From contig NZ_CP017940.1 of NCBI RefSeq assembly GCF_002764115.1, positions 1,090,501-1,154,500 of the forward strand: 64,000 nt of DNA. Direction: 5' to 3'. Position numbers and translations under genes: made by a program. Source of the stretch: Phyllobacterium zundukense. GTDB taxonomy: Bacteria > Pseudomonadota > Alphaproteobacteria > Rhizobiales > Rhizobiaceae. Below the pieces are notes generated by a model. It made no database searches. It saw only the letters and a program-made list of their open reading frames with translations, and was not told the DNA's origin. Positions 54,167 to 62,718 of the stretch are shown piece by piece. Each line of letters opens with the position of its first letter. Positions within the stretch are counted from its first letter, which is position 1.

Positions 54167-54286
54167 GACTCAGGTCAAGGCGGCCTGCAAATGGCGTTTT
54201 TCTACGCTTCCGGTGCTCACGTACTCAATGTGTGCTGCGCTCCGGTTCTCGAAAACCACCATTTTCGGCTCGCCTTGATCTGAGTC
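54167..54286. repeat. Intergenic palindromic repeat, copy B (complete)
   Basis: A 120-base element starting right after the desaturase stop. The ends GACTCAGGTCAAGGCGGCC and GGCTCGCCTTGATCTGAGTC are near-perfect inverted repeats; inside them AAATGGCGTTTTTC and GAAAACCACCATTT pair again. The core is about 80 percent alike to copy A at 13408. It has the look of a non-autonomous palindromic repeat family of rhizobia and Brucella-like bacteria. It may end the desaturase transcript. Confidence 0.75.
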
Positions 54287-54308
54287 CACTAGACCTTAAG
54301 TGTAGAAC

Positions 54309-55076
54309 ATGACCTTTGTTGCGGCCCTGCCGATGTATGATTTGCCCGAACGGCGCGCCGAAGTGGACACGCAGTGGATAAGAATGCGCGATATCCTTCG
54401 CTCGAACGGATATGACGCACCTGAATATCTGATGCGGCGCAATGCCGACCTTCCGGCAGTTCCTGGTGGTATCAAGGATGCTGCAGGCAATGTCATCGCA
54501 CCGGACCCGGCAACGCTTCCCCCTGACGAGCTTGATCTGCCGACGCTATGGCGTCATCCGGATTTGCTGATTACGCAGACCTGCTGGGGGCCGATGGAAC
54601 TGGGTCTTGAGACGCATGTCCATCTCGCCGGGCAGGACGACTATTCCGGCATAGAGGGCGGCGATGGTGAATTTTACTCCAGCGCGCTGGTCATGCGCCG
54701 GGGCGAAGGGACACCGGTCGTAACGCCAGCCGATGGCAAAGCCAGGCTCCCCATCGATCTCATGCGGCAGAAGCGGCTGGCCTTCAACAGTCACGATTCG
54801 ATGTCTGGTTATCTGGCGCTTCAGCGCGATCTCCAAATCGAGGGCGAAACGCTGGGTCTGTTCGTCAGCCTTGTTCAGACCGGCGCGCACCGCGCCTCGA
54901 TTGAGACGGTTGCCATGGGCCGCGCCGATATTGCCGCCATTGATTGCAAGTCATGGGAGCTGGCGCAGCGGTATGATGAGGCCGCCAGTGCGTTGATCGT
55001 CGTCGGCTGGACGGGCAGGCGCAAGGGCCTGCCCTTTATCTCTTCTCGAAAGCTACCCGCGCATCTTTTCGCCTGA
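54309..55076 (+). CDS. PhnD-like periplasmic-binding-fold protein without signal peptide
   Basis: A 255-residue protein starting MTFVAALPMYDLPERRAEVDTQW with no signal sequence. HPDLLITQTCWGPMELGLE, LAFNSHDSMSGYLALQRDL and TGAHRASIETVAMGRADIAAIDCKSWELAQRY are hallmarks of phosphate/phosphonate-type binding proteins (PhnD). The missing signal suggests a cytoplasmic role or that binding of another ligand has evolved. Its 3' end overlaps the convergent flavoprotein gene by 24 bases. Confidence 0.75.
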   Translation: MTFVAALPMYDLPERRAEVDTQWIRMRDILRSNGYDAPEYLMRRNADLPAVPGGIKDAAGNVIAPDPATLPPDELDLPTLWRHPDLLITQTCWGPMELGLETHVHLAGQDDYSGIEGGDGEFYSSALVMRRGEGTPVVTPADGKARLPIDLMRQKRLAFNSHDSMSGYLALQRDLQIEGETLGLFVSLVQTGAHRASIETVAMGRADIAAIDCKSWELAQRYDEAASALIVVGWTGRRKGLPFISSRKLPAHLFA

Positions 55077-57629
55077 CGGGTCAAACGGCGGCTCGATATT
55101 GATACGGGCGGCACGGCGAATACCGAGAATCTCCACCTCGAAGAACCCCTGATTTTCATTGGTTGCAAGCTCTGCCGGCACATAGCCCTGAGCCATGGAA
55201 TGGCCGACATAGTGGGCATAGCCGCCGGATGTGACCCAGCCGACAACCCGCCACTCACCTTGCACGGCACCCTTGTCGCCTGCATTGGCAACGACCTCAC
55301 CGGTCGCGTCAAAGCGCGGTGCGCCGACACCATGACCGGCCTGCACGACGCCGTAATCCTTTGAGGTTTTTGCCCAGATCGGCTCATCACCCATTACGTC
55401 AGCGGCACCCTCGCCATGCGGCACGTCAATCAGGAAAGAAACACGGCGCAGCTTTGTGCTGGTTCCTGCGTCGAATTCCGCCTTTTCCCTGGCCGCTGCT
55501 TCCCGGCCGATGAAATCGTTCTTCGAGAGTTTGATAAAGCGGTCCATCGAACCTTCGTAAGGTCCATAGATCGGGCGCAATTCGCGGTACCATGTCGGGA
55601 AGTTCTTCTCGAGCCGCATGGCAAGGAGTGCGCGCATGCCGAAATCGACGATGTTGTATTCGGCACCAGCTTCCTTGATCGCCTTGTAGACAAGACGCTG
55701 ATAAGCCGGCTCCATCCAGATTTCATAGCCGAGATCGCCCGTATAGGAGATGCGGTTGACCTTGCATGGTGCGCCACCAACAGCCATCTCGCGGAAATCC
55801 ATGAAGCGGAATGCGGCGTTGGAAACGTCTTCGTCAACGAGTTTTGTGAGAACATCACGCGCATTCGGTCCGGAAATCGCAAGGCCTACAAGCGTCTGAT
55901 CGAAGCGGTGGATTTGAACCGAGCCATCCTTTGGCTGCTGCTTTTGGAACCAGCGCATGTGATAGCGCTGAGCAGCAGACGATCCCCAGATCAGGAAACG
56001 GTCATCGGCGGCCTTGGCGATGGTGAAATCACCGATCAGCTTGCCCTCTTCATTCAACATTGGGGTGAGGACAAGTCGCCCCGTCTTAGGCATCGTGTTG
56101 GTCATCAGGCGCGAGAGAAAGATTTCAGCGCCACTGCCCGTCACTTCATATTTGGCGAAGTTGGCGATTTCAGTCACACCGACATTCTCGCGGGTGGCGC
56201 GAACCTCGTTGCCGACATGCTCGAAGTCATTGGAGCGATGATAGGATACGATGTCGCGCGCTTCCGTGCCGTTGGGCGCGAACCAAAGAGGCGTTTCGAG
56301 GCCCCAGGAATCGCCCATGACCGCATTCTGCGCGAGCATTGTGTCGTAGAGGGGCGTGGTCTGCTGTGGACGCCCTGCCGGCAGTTCCTCGTTGGGGAAG
56401 CGGATGGAGAAACGGCGCGAATAGTTCTCACGCACCTTGGCGTTAGTGTAGCGCAGGGTCGCCCATTCGCCGAAGCGGGCGACATCCATGCCCCAGACGT
56501 CGAAGCCCGGTTCGCCATGCACCATCCAGTTGGAGAGCGCGAGGCCGACGCCGCCGCCCTGGCTGAACCCGGCCATGACGGCGCAGGCGGTCCAGTAATT
56601 GGTAAGGCCCGGAACAGGTCCTACCAGGGGGTTACCGTCGGGTGCGAAAGTGAACGGGCCATTGATGATCTGCTTGATGCCAGCCTTCTCGATTCCAGGG
56701 AAATGCTTGAAGCCGACTTCTAGGGAAGGAGCGATACGATCGATGTCCGGCGCCAATAGTTCATGACCGAAGTCCCACGGCGTATTAACGGGCGACCATG
56801 GCTTGGCCGCTTTCTCATAGGTGCCAAGCAGAATGCCGTTGCGCTCCTGGCGGGTGTAGATCTCACCTTTGAAGTCCATGACGCCGATGAGTTCGCGTCC
56901 GGTGGACTTGTTGAACTCGATGACTTCCGGCACGTCTTCGGTCAGCAGATACATGTGCTCCATGGCGAGAACCGGCAGTTCCAACCCGACCATGCGGCCG
57001 ACTTCGCGCGCCCACAGGCCGCCGCAATTTACCACATGCTCGGCCTTAACTGTGCCTTGCTCGGTGACGACGTTCCAGGTGCCGTCAACCTCTTGCGTGA
57101 GTTCGACGACTCGATTGCGCAAGGAAATCTCTGCACCGAGTTTGCGTGCGGCCTTGGCATAGGCATGGGTTGTGCCAGATGGATCGAGGTGTCCCTCGAC
57201 CGGATCCCACATCGCGCCGACGAAATTGGTCTCGTCCATGAGAGGGAACATGGCCTTGGCTTCGGATGGCGTGATCAGTTCGGTGTCCATGCCGAGATAG
57301 CGGCCGCGGGCATGAGCAAGGCGAAGGAAGTCCATGCGTTCGGGGGAATCCGCCATCATGACGCCGCCGGTCAGATGCAGACCACAGGACTGGCCCGAAA
57401 GCTCCTCGATCTCCTTGTAGAGGCTGACCGTATAGGCCTGCAGCTTGGCAACGTTCGGATCGCCGTTGAGCGTATGAAAGCCGCCGGCCGCATGCCAGGA
57501 GGAACCGGATGTCAGTTCCGACCGCTCGATCAGCATCACGTCGGTCCAGCCGGCGCGTGCAAGGTGATAGAGGACCGAACACCCGACAACGCCACCGCCA
57601 ATGACAACTGCTTTAACGTGGGATTTCAT
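55053..57629 (-). CDS. Dimethylglycine/sarcosine dehydrogenase-like flavoprotein with GcvT domain (2)
   Basis: An 858-residue paralogue of the protein at 32451-34967 with the same plan: FAD motif AVVIGGGVVGCSVLYHLARAGW, ELTSGSSWHAAGGFHTL, a DAO domain, a linker and a C-terminal GcvT domain. Differences between the two paralogues in the substrate region suggest separate substrates, perhaps dimethylglycine and another N-methyl compound. It lies 59 bases after the second MttB gene on the same strand, so the two are probably one operon. Confidence 0.88.
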   Translation of the reverse strand: MKSHVKAVVIGGGVVGCSVLYHLARAGWTDVMLIERSELTSGSSWHAAGGFHTLNGDPNVAKLQAYTVSLYKEIEELSGQSCGLHLTGGVMMADSPERMDFLRLAHARGRYLGMDTELITPSEAKAMFPLMDETNFVGAMWDPVEGHLDPSGTTHAYAKAARKLGAEISLRNRVVELTQEVDGTWNVVTEQGTVKAEHVVNCGGLWAREVGRMVGLELPVLAMEHMYLLTEDVPEVIEFNKSTGRELIGVMDFKGEIYTRQERNGILLGTYEKAAKPWSPVNTPWDFGHELLAPDIDRIAPSLEVGFKHFPGIEKAGIKQIINGPFTFAPDGNPLVGPVPGLTNYWTACAVMAGFSQGGGVGLALSNWMVHGEPGFDVWGMDVARFGEWATLRYTNAKVRENYSRRFSIRFPNEELPAGRPQQTTPLYDTMLAQNAVMGDSWGLETPLWFAPNGTEARDIVSYHRSNDFEHVGNEVRATRENVGVTEIANFAKYEVTGSGAEIFLSRLMTNTMPKTGRLVLTPMLNEEGKLIGDFTIAKAADDRFLIWGSSAAQRYHMRWFQKQQPKDGSVQIHRFDQTLVGLAISGPNARDVLTKLVDEDVSNAAFRFMDFREMAVGGAPCKVNRISYTGDLGYEIWMEPAYQRLVYKAIKEAGAEYNIVDFGMRALLAMRLEKNFPTWYRELRPIYGPYEGSMDRFIKLSKNDFIGREAAAREKAEFDAGTSTKLRRVSFLIDVPHGEGAADVMGDEPIWAKTSKDYGVVQAGHGVGAPRFDATGEVVANAGDKGAVQGEWRVVGWVTSGGYAHYVGHSMAQGYVPAELATNENQGFFEVEILGIRRAARINIEPPFDPSGEKMRG

Positions 57630-57688
57630 AGTCTTATGCCTCTTGTATGGAAATGTGATTCAACGTGTTGAGAGCTTGATTCAGGTGC

Positions 57689-59269
57689 TCAGAAATCGGT
57701 CGGCGCGCCGCCTTCAGCCTTGCGCTTTGCGACGAAGGCATTGATTTCCTCTTCGATCGCCGGGTCGATTTCCGGTTTTTGATAGGTGGCGAGCCGCTCT
57801 TTCCAGACCCGGTTGGCGCGCTCGATAGCCGTGGGCGAACCGGCCTCCTGCCAGGTTTCGTAATTGCGCCAGTCCGAAATGATCGGCGCGTAGAAGGCGG
57901 TCTTGTAGCGCGACTGCGTGTGGGCAGTGCCGAAGAAATGGCCGCCCGGACCGACATCGCGCATCGCATCGATGCCGAGCGCATCTTCAGACAGATCAAG
58001 CGGTGTCAGGAACTCGGCCACCATCTGCAACAGATCGAAATCGAGGATCATCTTTTCGTACGAGCAGCAGAGTCCGCCTTCCAGCCAACCGGCTGAATGC
58101 AGCATGAAATTGCCGCCGCCCTGAATAGCGCCCCAAAGCGAAAATACCGATTCATAGGCGGCCTGTGCATCGACCGTGTTCGCTGCACACACGTTGGAGG
58201 TGCGGTAGGGAATGCCATAGCGGCGGGCAAGCTGGCCGCCGACCATCTGGGCTTTCATGTATTCGGGCGTACCGAAGGCCGGGGCTCCGGACTTCATATC
58301 GACATTGGAGGTGAAGCCGCCATAGCCGACCGGCGCACCCTTCTTGACCATCTGGGTGAAGGAAATACCGGCAAGCGCTTCGGCATTCTGCTGGACCAGC
58401 GCGCCGGCAATCGTCACCGGGGCCATGGCGCCAGCAAGAGTGAATGGCGTCACAATGACGATCTGACCCTTGCCCGACATCTGGATAATGCCTTCCATCA
58501 TCGGAACGTCGAGCTTCAGCGGGGAATTGGTGTTGATGATCGTATAGCAGGACGCCTCGTTCTGCAGTTGCTCGTGGCTGACGCCGCGGGCGAGGCGGGC
58601 GATCTCGATGCCGTCCTGATTGCGCTCCTTGCCGAGCGAATAGATGTGAAAAGCCTTGTCGCTGATCGTCGCAAGGTCGCGGATGCACTCAAGATGACGC
58701 ACCGAGGGGTGAATATCAATTGGTTCGACCGGATAACCGCCGGTCGTGTTGATGATATTGTGCATTTGGGCCAACTTGACGAAATTGCGGAAGTCCGCCT
58801 GGTTGCCGGAGCGTCGGCCATTGTCGGTGTCGGAGCAATTCGGCGCCGATCCCATCTGCGCGAAAATAAGATTGTTGCCGCCAAAGCGCACATTGTGTGC
58901 CGGATTGCGGGCATGCAGCGTGAATTCCGATGGGGCAAGGCCAATATATTCGAGGATCATGTCCTTGTCGAAATGAACACGCATCGTGCCGGGGCTGACA
59001 TCGGCGCCGGCCTTTTTCATGATCTCGCGCGCACCGTCATGCAGGACGTCGACGCCGATTTCCTGCAGCACTTTGAGCGAGCCATTGTGAATGGATTCCA
59101 GCTCGTCGTCGGAAACAATCTTTGTCGGCGCAAATGGAATCTTCAGCTGGCGGAATGGTGGTTGGTCGAAGGCTCCGCTTTCAATGCTGCGGGGCCGGGA
59201 TCGTCCGCCACGCCTGCCATGATCCCGCGATGATGTGTTGGTGTCGATCTCAACTGCAGGTTCACTCAT
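57689..59269 (-). CDS. MttB-family corrinoid-dependent methyltransferase, non-pyrrolysine (2)
   Basis: A 526-residue paralogue of the protein at 47911-49497, without any in-frame UAG. It contains INTTGGYPVEPIDIHPSVRHL, INTNSPLKLDVPMMEGIIQMSG, TPFTLAGAMAPVTIAGALVQQNAEALAGISF and LHSAGWLEGGLCCSYEKM. The N-terminus has a short basic/Gly-rich stretch (SSRDHGRRGGRSRPRS). It is followed by the second GcvT flavoprotein, so this operon may remove several methyl groups from one substrate. No second corrinoid carrier gene is nearby. Confidence 0.9.
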   Translation of the reverse strand: MSEPAVEIDTNTSSRDHGRRGGRSRPRSIESGAFDQPPFRQLKIPFAPTKIVSDDELESIHNGSLKVLQEIGVDVLHDGAREIMKKAGADVSPGTMRVHFDKDMILEYIGLAPSEFTLHARNPAHNVRFGGNNLIFAQMGSAPNCSDTDNGRRSGNQADFRNFVKLAQMHNIINTTGGYPVEPIDIHPSVRHLECIRDLATISDKAFHIYSLGKERNQDGIEIARLARGVSHEQLQNEASCYTIINTNSPLKLDVPMMEGIIQMSGKGQIVIVTPFTLAGAMAPVTIAGALVQQNAEALAGISFTQMVKKGAPVGYGGFTSNVDMKSGAPAFGTPEYMKAQMVGGQLARRYGIPYRTSNVCAANTVDAQAAYESVFSLWGAIQGGGNFMLHSAGWLEGGLCCSYEKMILDFDLLQMVAEFLTPLDLSEDALGIDAMRDVGPGGHFFGTAHTQSRYKTAFYAPIISDWRNYETWQEAGSPTAIERANRVWKERLATYQKPEIDPAIEEEINAFVAKRKAEGGAPTDF

Positions 59270-59348
59270 TGCTCATGCCCTTCGCTTACACCCATTACGG
59301 GCGATCGTGCCACTATCGCCAGAGGCGCATTCAGCGTGCGCGGCGTGA

Positions 59349-59380
59349 GCGACGCCGAGCGCTAGGGAAGCGACATGGCC
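59349..59380 (-). promoter_or_regulatory. Tandem TGTCGC-type operator upstream of the second MttB operon
   Basis: On the minus strand TGTCGC begins at 59375 and CGTCGC at 59354, exactly 21 bases apart, about 100 bases before the MttB-2 start. The first is preceded by GGCCA, giving the 11-base string GGCCATGTCGC that also occurs at 32344 and 36991. Confidence 0.6.
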
Positions 59381-59423
59381 AGTTTGCTGCGAGTTAAGGA
59401 GAGGGCCAAATTGTGAGAAGAAT

Positions 59424-59469
59424 CCCTCCCTGCTGCTTCGGGAGGGAGGCTGCGAAGCAGCAGGGAGGG
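59424..59469. repeat. 17-base perfect inverted repeat between proV and MttB-2
   Basis: CCCTCCCTGCTGCTTCG (59424-59440) and CGAAGCAGCAGGGAGGG (59453-59469) pair perfectly around the 12-base loop GGAGGGAGGCTG. It lies 21 bases past the proV stop and may end that operon. The repeat-like make-up (GGAGGGAGG) suggests it belongs to a dispersed palindromic family. Confidence 0.75.
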
Positions 59470-59489
59470 CCTGTTGAAAGCTGGCCTCT

Positions 59490-60563
59490 TTACTCCGCAG
59501 CGGCCTGCGAAGTGAGGTGGCTGATCGGTGTTACCATGGCCTGGATCAGGCTGTTCATGCTGATCGTGCCGGTGGGTTTGCCATTATCGTCGACGACCGT
59601 CGCATATTGCTGGTTGGCGTCCGTCATTGTTTTGGCGGCTTCCTCAAGGATCGTGCCGCTCCTGACTGTCACGCCGCCCGTTGTGACCGGAGCCGATGAA
59701 TGGGTCGCGATGGTGTCGACCATGATGACCCGGCCACGGTTCACTTCCTTGACGAAGCTCGAAATATACTCGTCCGCCGGTTGCAGAACGATATCCTGAC
59801 CTGTTCCTTGCTGGACCACTTCACCATCACGCAAAATAGCAATGCGATCGCCGAGACGTAGTGCTTCATCGAGGTCGTGTGTGATGAAAACGACAGTCTT
59901 CTTGATTTCCTTCTGCAGATCGAGAAGCACCGTTTGCATATCCATGCGGATCAAGGGATCGAGCGCGGAAAAGGCTTCGTCCATGAGAAGGATAGGAGCA
60001 TCGTTGGTGAGCGCACGGGCGAGACCCACCCGTTGTTGCATGCCCCCTGAAAGCTGGTTGGGATAATGACCCTCGAAGCCCTTCAGACCGACTCTTTCGA
60101 TCCAGCGGCGTGCCTGTTCTTCCTGCTTATCCCGGGACAAACCCTGGATCTCCAGACCATAGACGGTGTTGTCGAGCACCGTGCGATGGGGAAGCAGGGC
60201 AAACTTCTGGAAGACCATCGCCGTCTTGTGGCGACGGAACTGGCGCAGATCGTTCTGATTCATCTTGCAAACATCGGCATTGTCGATGATGACTTCACCC
60301 GCAGTCGGGTCGATCAGCCGATTGATATGGCGGATCAGCGTAGACTTGCCCGAGCCTGAAAGGCCCATGACCACCTGAATGCAGCCGGCCGGCATGTCGA
60401 TGTTGATGTCGCGCAAGCCGAGGACATGACCGTACTTTTCATTCAGTTCGGTCTTCGACATACCTTTCTTGACGGCTTCGACATAGGCAGCCGGCCTTTG
60501 ACCAAAGATTTTATAGAGGTTCTTGATCTTGATGCCGGCGCCTTGAACGTTGCGATCAGCCAT
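59490..60563 (-). CDS. proV: Quaternary amine ABC transporter ATPase
   Basis: A 357-residue ATPase started at MADRNVQGAGIKIKNLYKIFG; a longer frame to 60722 would extend into the permease gene. Walker A MGLSGSGKSTLIRHIN, signature NQLSGGMQQRVGLARAL, Walker B ILLMDEAFSALDPLIR and switch His in ITHDLDEAL are all present. The C-terminal 90 residues resemble one CBS pair region. ProV/OpuAA proteins drive uptake of glycine betaine, choline, carnitine or proline betaine. It overlaps the permease gene by eight bases. Confidence 0.93.
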   Translation of the reverse strand: MADRNVQGAGIKIKNLYKIFGQRPAAYVEAVKKGMSKTELNEKYGHVLGLRDINIDMPAGCIQVVMGLSGSGKSTLIRHINRLIDPTAGEVIIDNADVCKMNQNDLRQFRRHKTAMVFQKFALLPHRTVLDNTVYGLEIQGLSRDKQEEQARRWIERVGLKGFEGHYPNQLSGGMQQRVGLARALTNDAPILLMDEAFSALDPLIRMDMQTVLLDLQKEIKKTVVFITHDLDEALRLGDRIAILRDGEVVQQGTGQDIVLQPADEYISSFVKEVNRGRVIMVDTIATHSSAPVTTGGVTVRSGTILEEAAKTMTDANQQYATVVDDNGKPTGTISMNSLIQAMVTPISHLTSQAAAE

Positions 60564-61443
60564 GGACGACCTCCTGATGCTTCTGAAGACGCTTGCCATA
60601 GGCCTGACTAACGCGGTCGAAAATGATGGCGATGCCGACAATGGCAAGACCGTTGAAAAGTCCAAGAGAGAAGAACTGCCCGTTGACGGAACGCAATACC
60701 GGCTGTCCGAGTCCCTGGACACCGATCATCGAGGCGATCACGACCATGGCGAGAGCCATCATGATGGTCTGGTTGATGCCGGCCATGATGGTCGGAAGGG
60801 CGAGGGGGATCTGCACGTTCTTCAGACGTTGCCAGCTCGACGAGCCGAACGCGTCAGCCGCTTCCAGCACATCCTTGTCGACCAGCCTGATGCCGAGATT
60901 GGTCAGGCGGATCATCGGCGGAATGGCGTAGATCACCACCGCAATCAGGCCCGGCACCTTGCCGATACCCAAAAGCATGACGACCGGAATGAGATATACG
61001 AAGCTCGGCATGGTCTGCATCACGTCGAGGATGGGATTGACGACCCGCTGGAAGCTGTCCGAACGCGCCATGACGATGCCGATCGGGATGCCGACAAAGA
61101 TAGAGACGACCGTTCCGACGAAAATCATCGCGATGGTCTTCATCGCGTCGCTCCACATATCGAAATATCCGATGAGCAGCAGCGTGATAACGGTACCCGC
61201 GACGATCTTCCAGTTGCGGCTGGCAATCCAGGCGATGCCGCCAATGAGGAGGATCATGATCGGCCACGGTGTGGCGGTCATGAAACGTTCGGCCTGAATG
61301 AGAAAGTACTGCAGCGGCTCAAAAAAAGACTCGATGATATCGCCGTATTCACGGGTGAAGGCCTTGAAACCTTCATCCAAGGTCTTTTTCAGATTGCGCA
61401 GTGTCTCATCATTCATGTTCGGGAATGAGTAGAACCAATCCAT
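60556..61443 (-). CDS. proW: Quaternary amine ABC transporter permease
   Basis: A 295-residue permease with six to seven membrane helices. [53 protein letters not shown] spans the conserved permease signature, followed by the EAA loop in [45 protein letters not shown]. It is the membrane partner of the ATPase and overlaps its start. The hairpin upstream may lower its expression relative to the binding protein. Confidence 0.93.
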   Translation of the reverse strand: [295 protein letters not shown]

Positions 61444-61532
61444 CGTTGGTGCCCCCTTCTTTGGGCCATTTGGAGCAAAGCGCCCTCAAATGACCGAAGC
61501 AGCTGAACGTTGTGCGTTCAACCCGTTGCAGA

Positions 61533-61571
61533 TGCAAGGTGCGGCGGAGTTCATCCCCGCCGCACCTTGCA
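61533..61571 (-). promoter_or_regulatory. 15-base perfect hairpin between binding-protein and permease genes
   Basis: TGCAAGGTGCGGCGG (61533-61547) and CCGCCGCACCTTGCA (61557-61571) pair perfectly around a nine-base loop, starting two bases past the proX stop. Such intra-operon hairpins in ABC operons stabilise the upstream transcript and allow partial termination, giving more binding protein than permease. There is no clear T tract on the minus strand. Confidence 0.65.
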
Positions 61572-61572
61572 A

Positions 61573-62574
61573 TTATTTCACAGCTGCTTTGATCTTCTCT
61601 GCGGCTTCCGGTGAAACCCACGTCGACCAGGTCGCTTCATTTTCCTTAAGATAGTGCTTGGCACCATCTTCACCGGTTGCCTGGTTATCGACCATCCAGG
61701 CAAGGAGCTTGTTGAATTCTTCCGTCCCAATCTGGCGCTTCTTCAGGTAGTCGAATGCCGGACCTGAACTGTCGGCGAATTTCTTGGTAACGATCGTATA
61801 GATATCAGATTTCGCCCAGCCGTTGGGCTTTGGATCCGGGCAATCGGCGATCGCGGTGCACCGGTTCCATTCCTTTTCGTCATATGGCACGCCGTTGTCG
61901 AGCTTGACCATGGGGTATTTTCCAAGCATGGCCGTTGGGCCCCAGTAATAGCCGAGCCAGGGTTCCTTACGCTCGTAGGCCTTGGAGATCGAGCCGTCGA
62001 GACCGGCAGCTGAGCCCGTGTCAACAAGAGTGAAACCGTGCTCGTCGCCACCATAGGCCTTGTAGAAATTGGCAGTGGTAATCTGGCAAGCCCAGCCCGA
62101 CGGGCAGTTGAAGACCGCGCCCTTCTTCGGATCTTCCGGTGAAGGGAACAATTCCGGATGCTTCATGGCATCGGCGATGGTTTTGATCTCCGGATGGGCT
62201 TCGGCGAAATATTTAGGGATCCACCAGCTTTCCGTGCCGCCTTCCGTGATGGCTGGCGCAGCGTAGACGAGCTTGCCTTCCTTGACCGCCTTTTCAAGCG
62301 GCTCGCGAACAGAATTGAGCCAGCCCTCCGGTGCAATATCCGGCTGTCCCTTTTCGATCATGGACGTGAAAGTCGGAACGGTGTCGCCCGCAACGAGTTC
62401 AGCGTCACAACCATAGCCTTCGCTAAGGATGATCTTGTCGAGATTGGCGAGGGCTTCTGCCGACTGCCAGTTCATGTTGGCGATTGTAACGGTACCGCAT
62501 TCAGCTGCCGATGCCGATCCGGCATAGCCGAAAAGACCAGCGGCCAATATAGTTGAAGCGAGCAGCTTCTTCAT
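61573..62574 (-). CDS. proX: Glycine betaine/quaternary amine-binding protein
   Basis: A 333-residue precursor with a signal peptide (MKKLLASTILAAGLFGYAGSASA, mature from AECGTV). TVTIANMNWQSAEALANLDKIILSEGYG is the OpuAC-type N-terminus; tryptophans in EGWLNSV, ESWWIPKYF and WLGYYWGPTAM could form the aromatic cage for a trimethylammonium group. Cysteine pairs are present (C27 with C55-like; C in NCPSGWAC). It delivers substrate to the ProWV pair. Ligand (betaine, choline, carnitine, stachydrine) cannot be fixed. Confidence 0.92.
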   Translation of the reverse strand: MKKLLASTILAAGLFGYAGSASAAECGTVTIANMNWQSAEALANLDKIILSEGYGCDAELVAGDTVPTFTSMIEKGQPDIAPEGWLNSVREPLEKAVKEGKLVYAAPAITEGGTESWWIPKYFAEAHPEIKTIADAMKHPELFPSPEDPKKGAVFNCPSGWACQITTANFYKAYGGDEHGFTLVDTGSAAGLDGSISKAYERKEPWLGYYWGPTAMLGKYPMVKLDNGVPYDEKEWNRCTAIADCPDPKPNGWAKSDIYTIVTKKFADSSGPAFDYLKKRQIGTEEFNKLLAWMVDNQATGEDGAKHYLKENEATWSTWVSPEAAEKIKAAVK

Positions 62575-62718
62575 GTTCTTAGTCTCCCACTCATTTGACA
62601 GTTCACCCGAAAACGAATTCTAACTTGGTACTGCCTTACCCAGTCGTTCGCTTATGTGCCATTTGGCATCTTTATCCCGTCAGAATGCAATGGTTTCATT
62701 GAATTAATGCGGTATATC

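Noticed and set aside
55416..57671. Long plus-strand frames (435 and 302 codons) within the second flavoprotein
   Set aside because: Antisense shadows of a well-supported 858-residue enzyme.
58097..59233. 378-codon frame on the plus strand
   Set aside because: Antisense to MttB-2, with no recognisable domains.
47911..59269. Pyrrolysine-containing trimethylamine methyltransferase
   Set aside because: Neither MttB homologue has an in-frame UAG, so these belong to the non-pyrrolysine branch and trimethylamine itself is not the expected substrate.
62641..62670. TGCCATTTGGCA near-palindrome in the proX leader as operator
   Set aside because: Only one copy was seen and it does not recur before the other amine genes, unlike the TGTCGC elements, so it is mentioned but not called.
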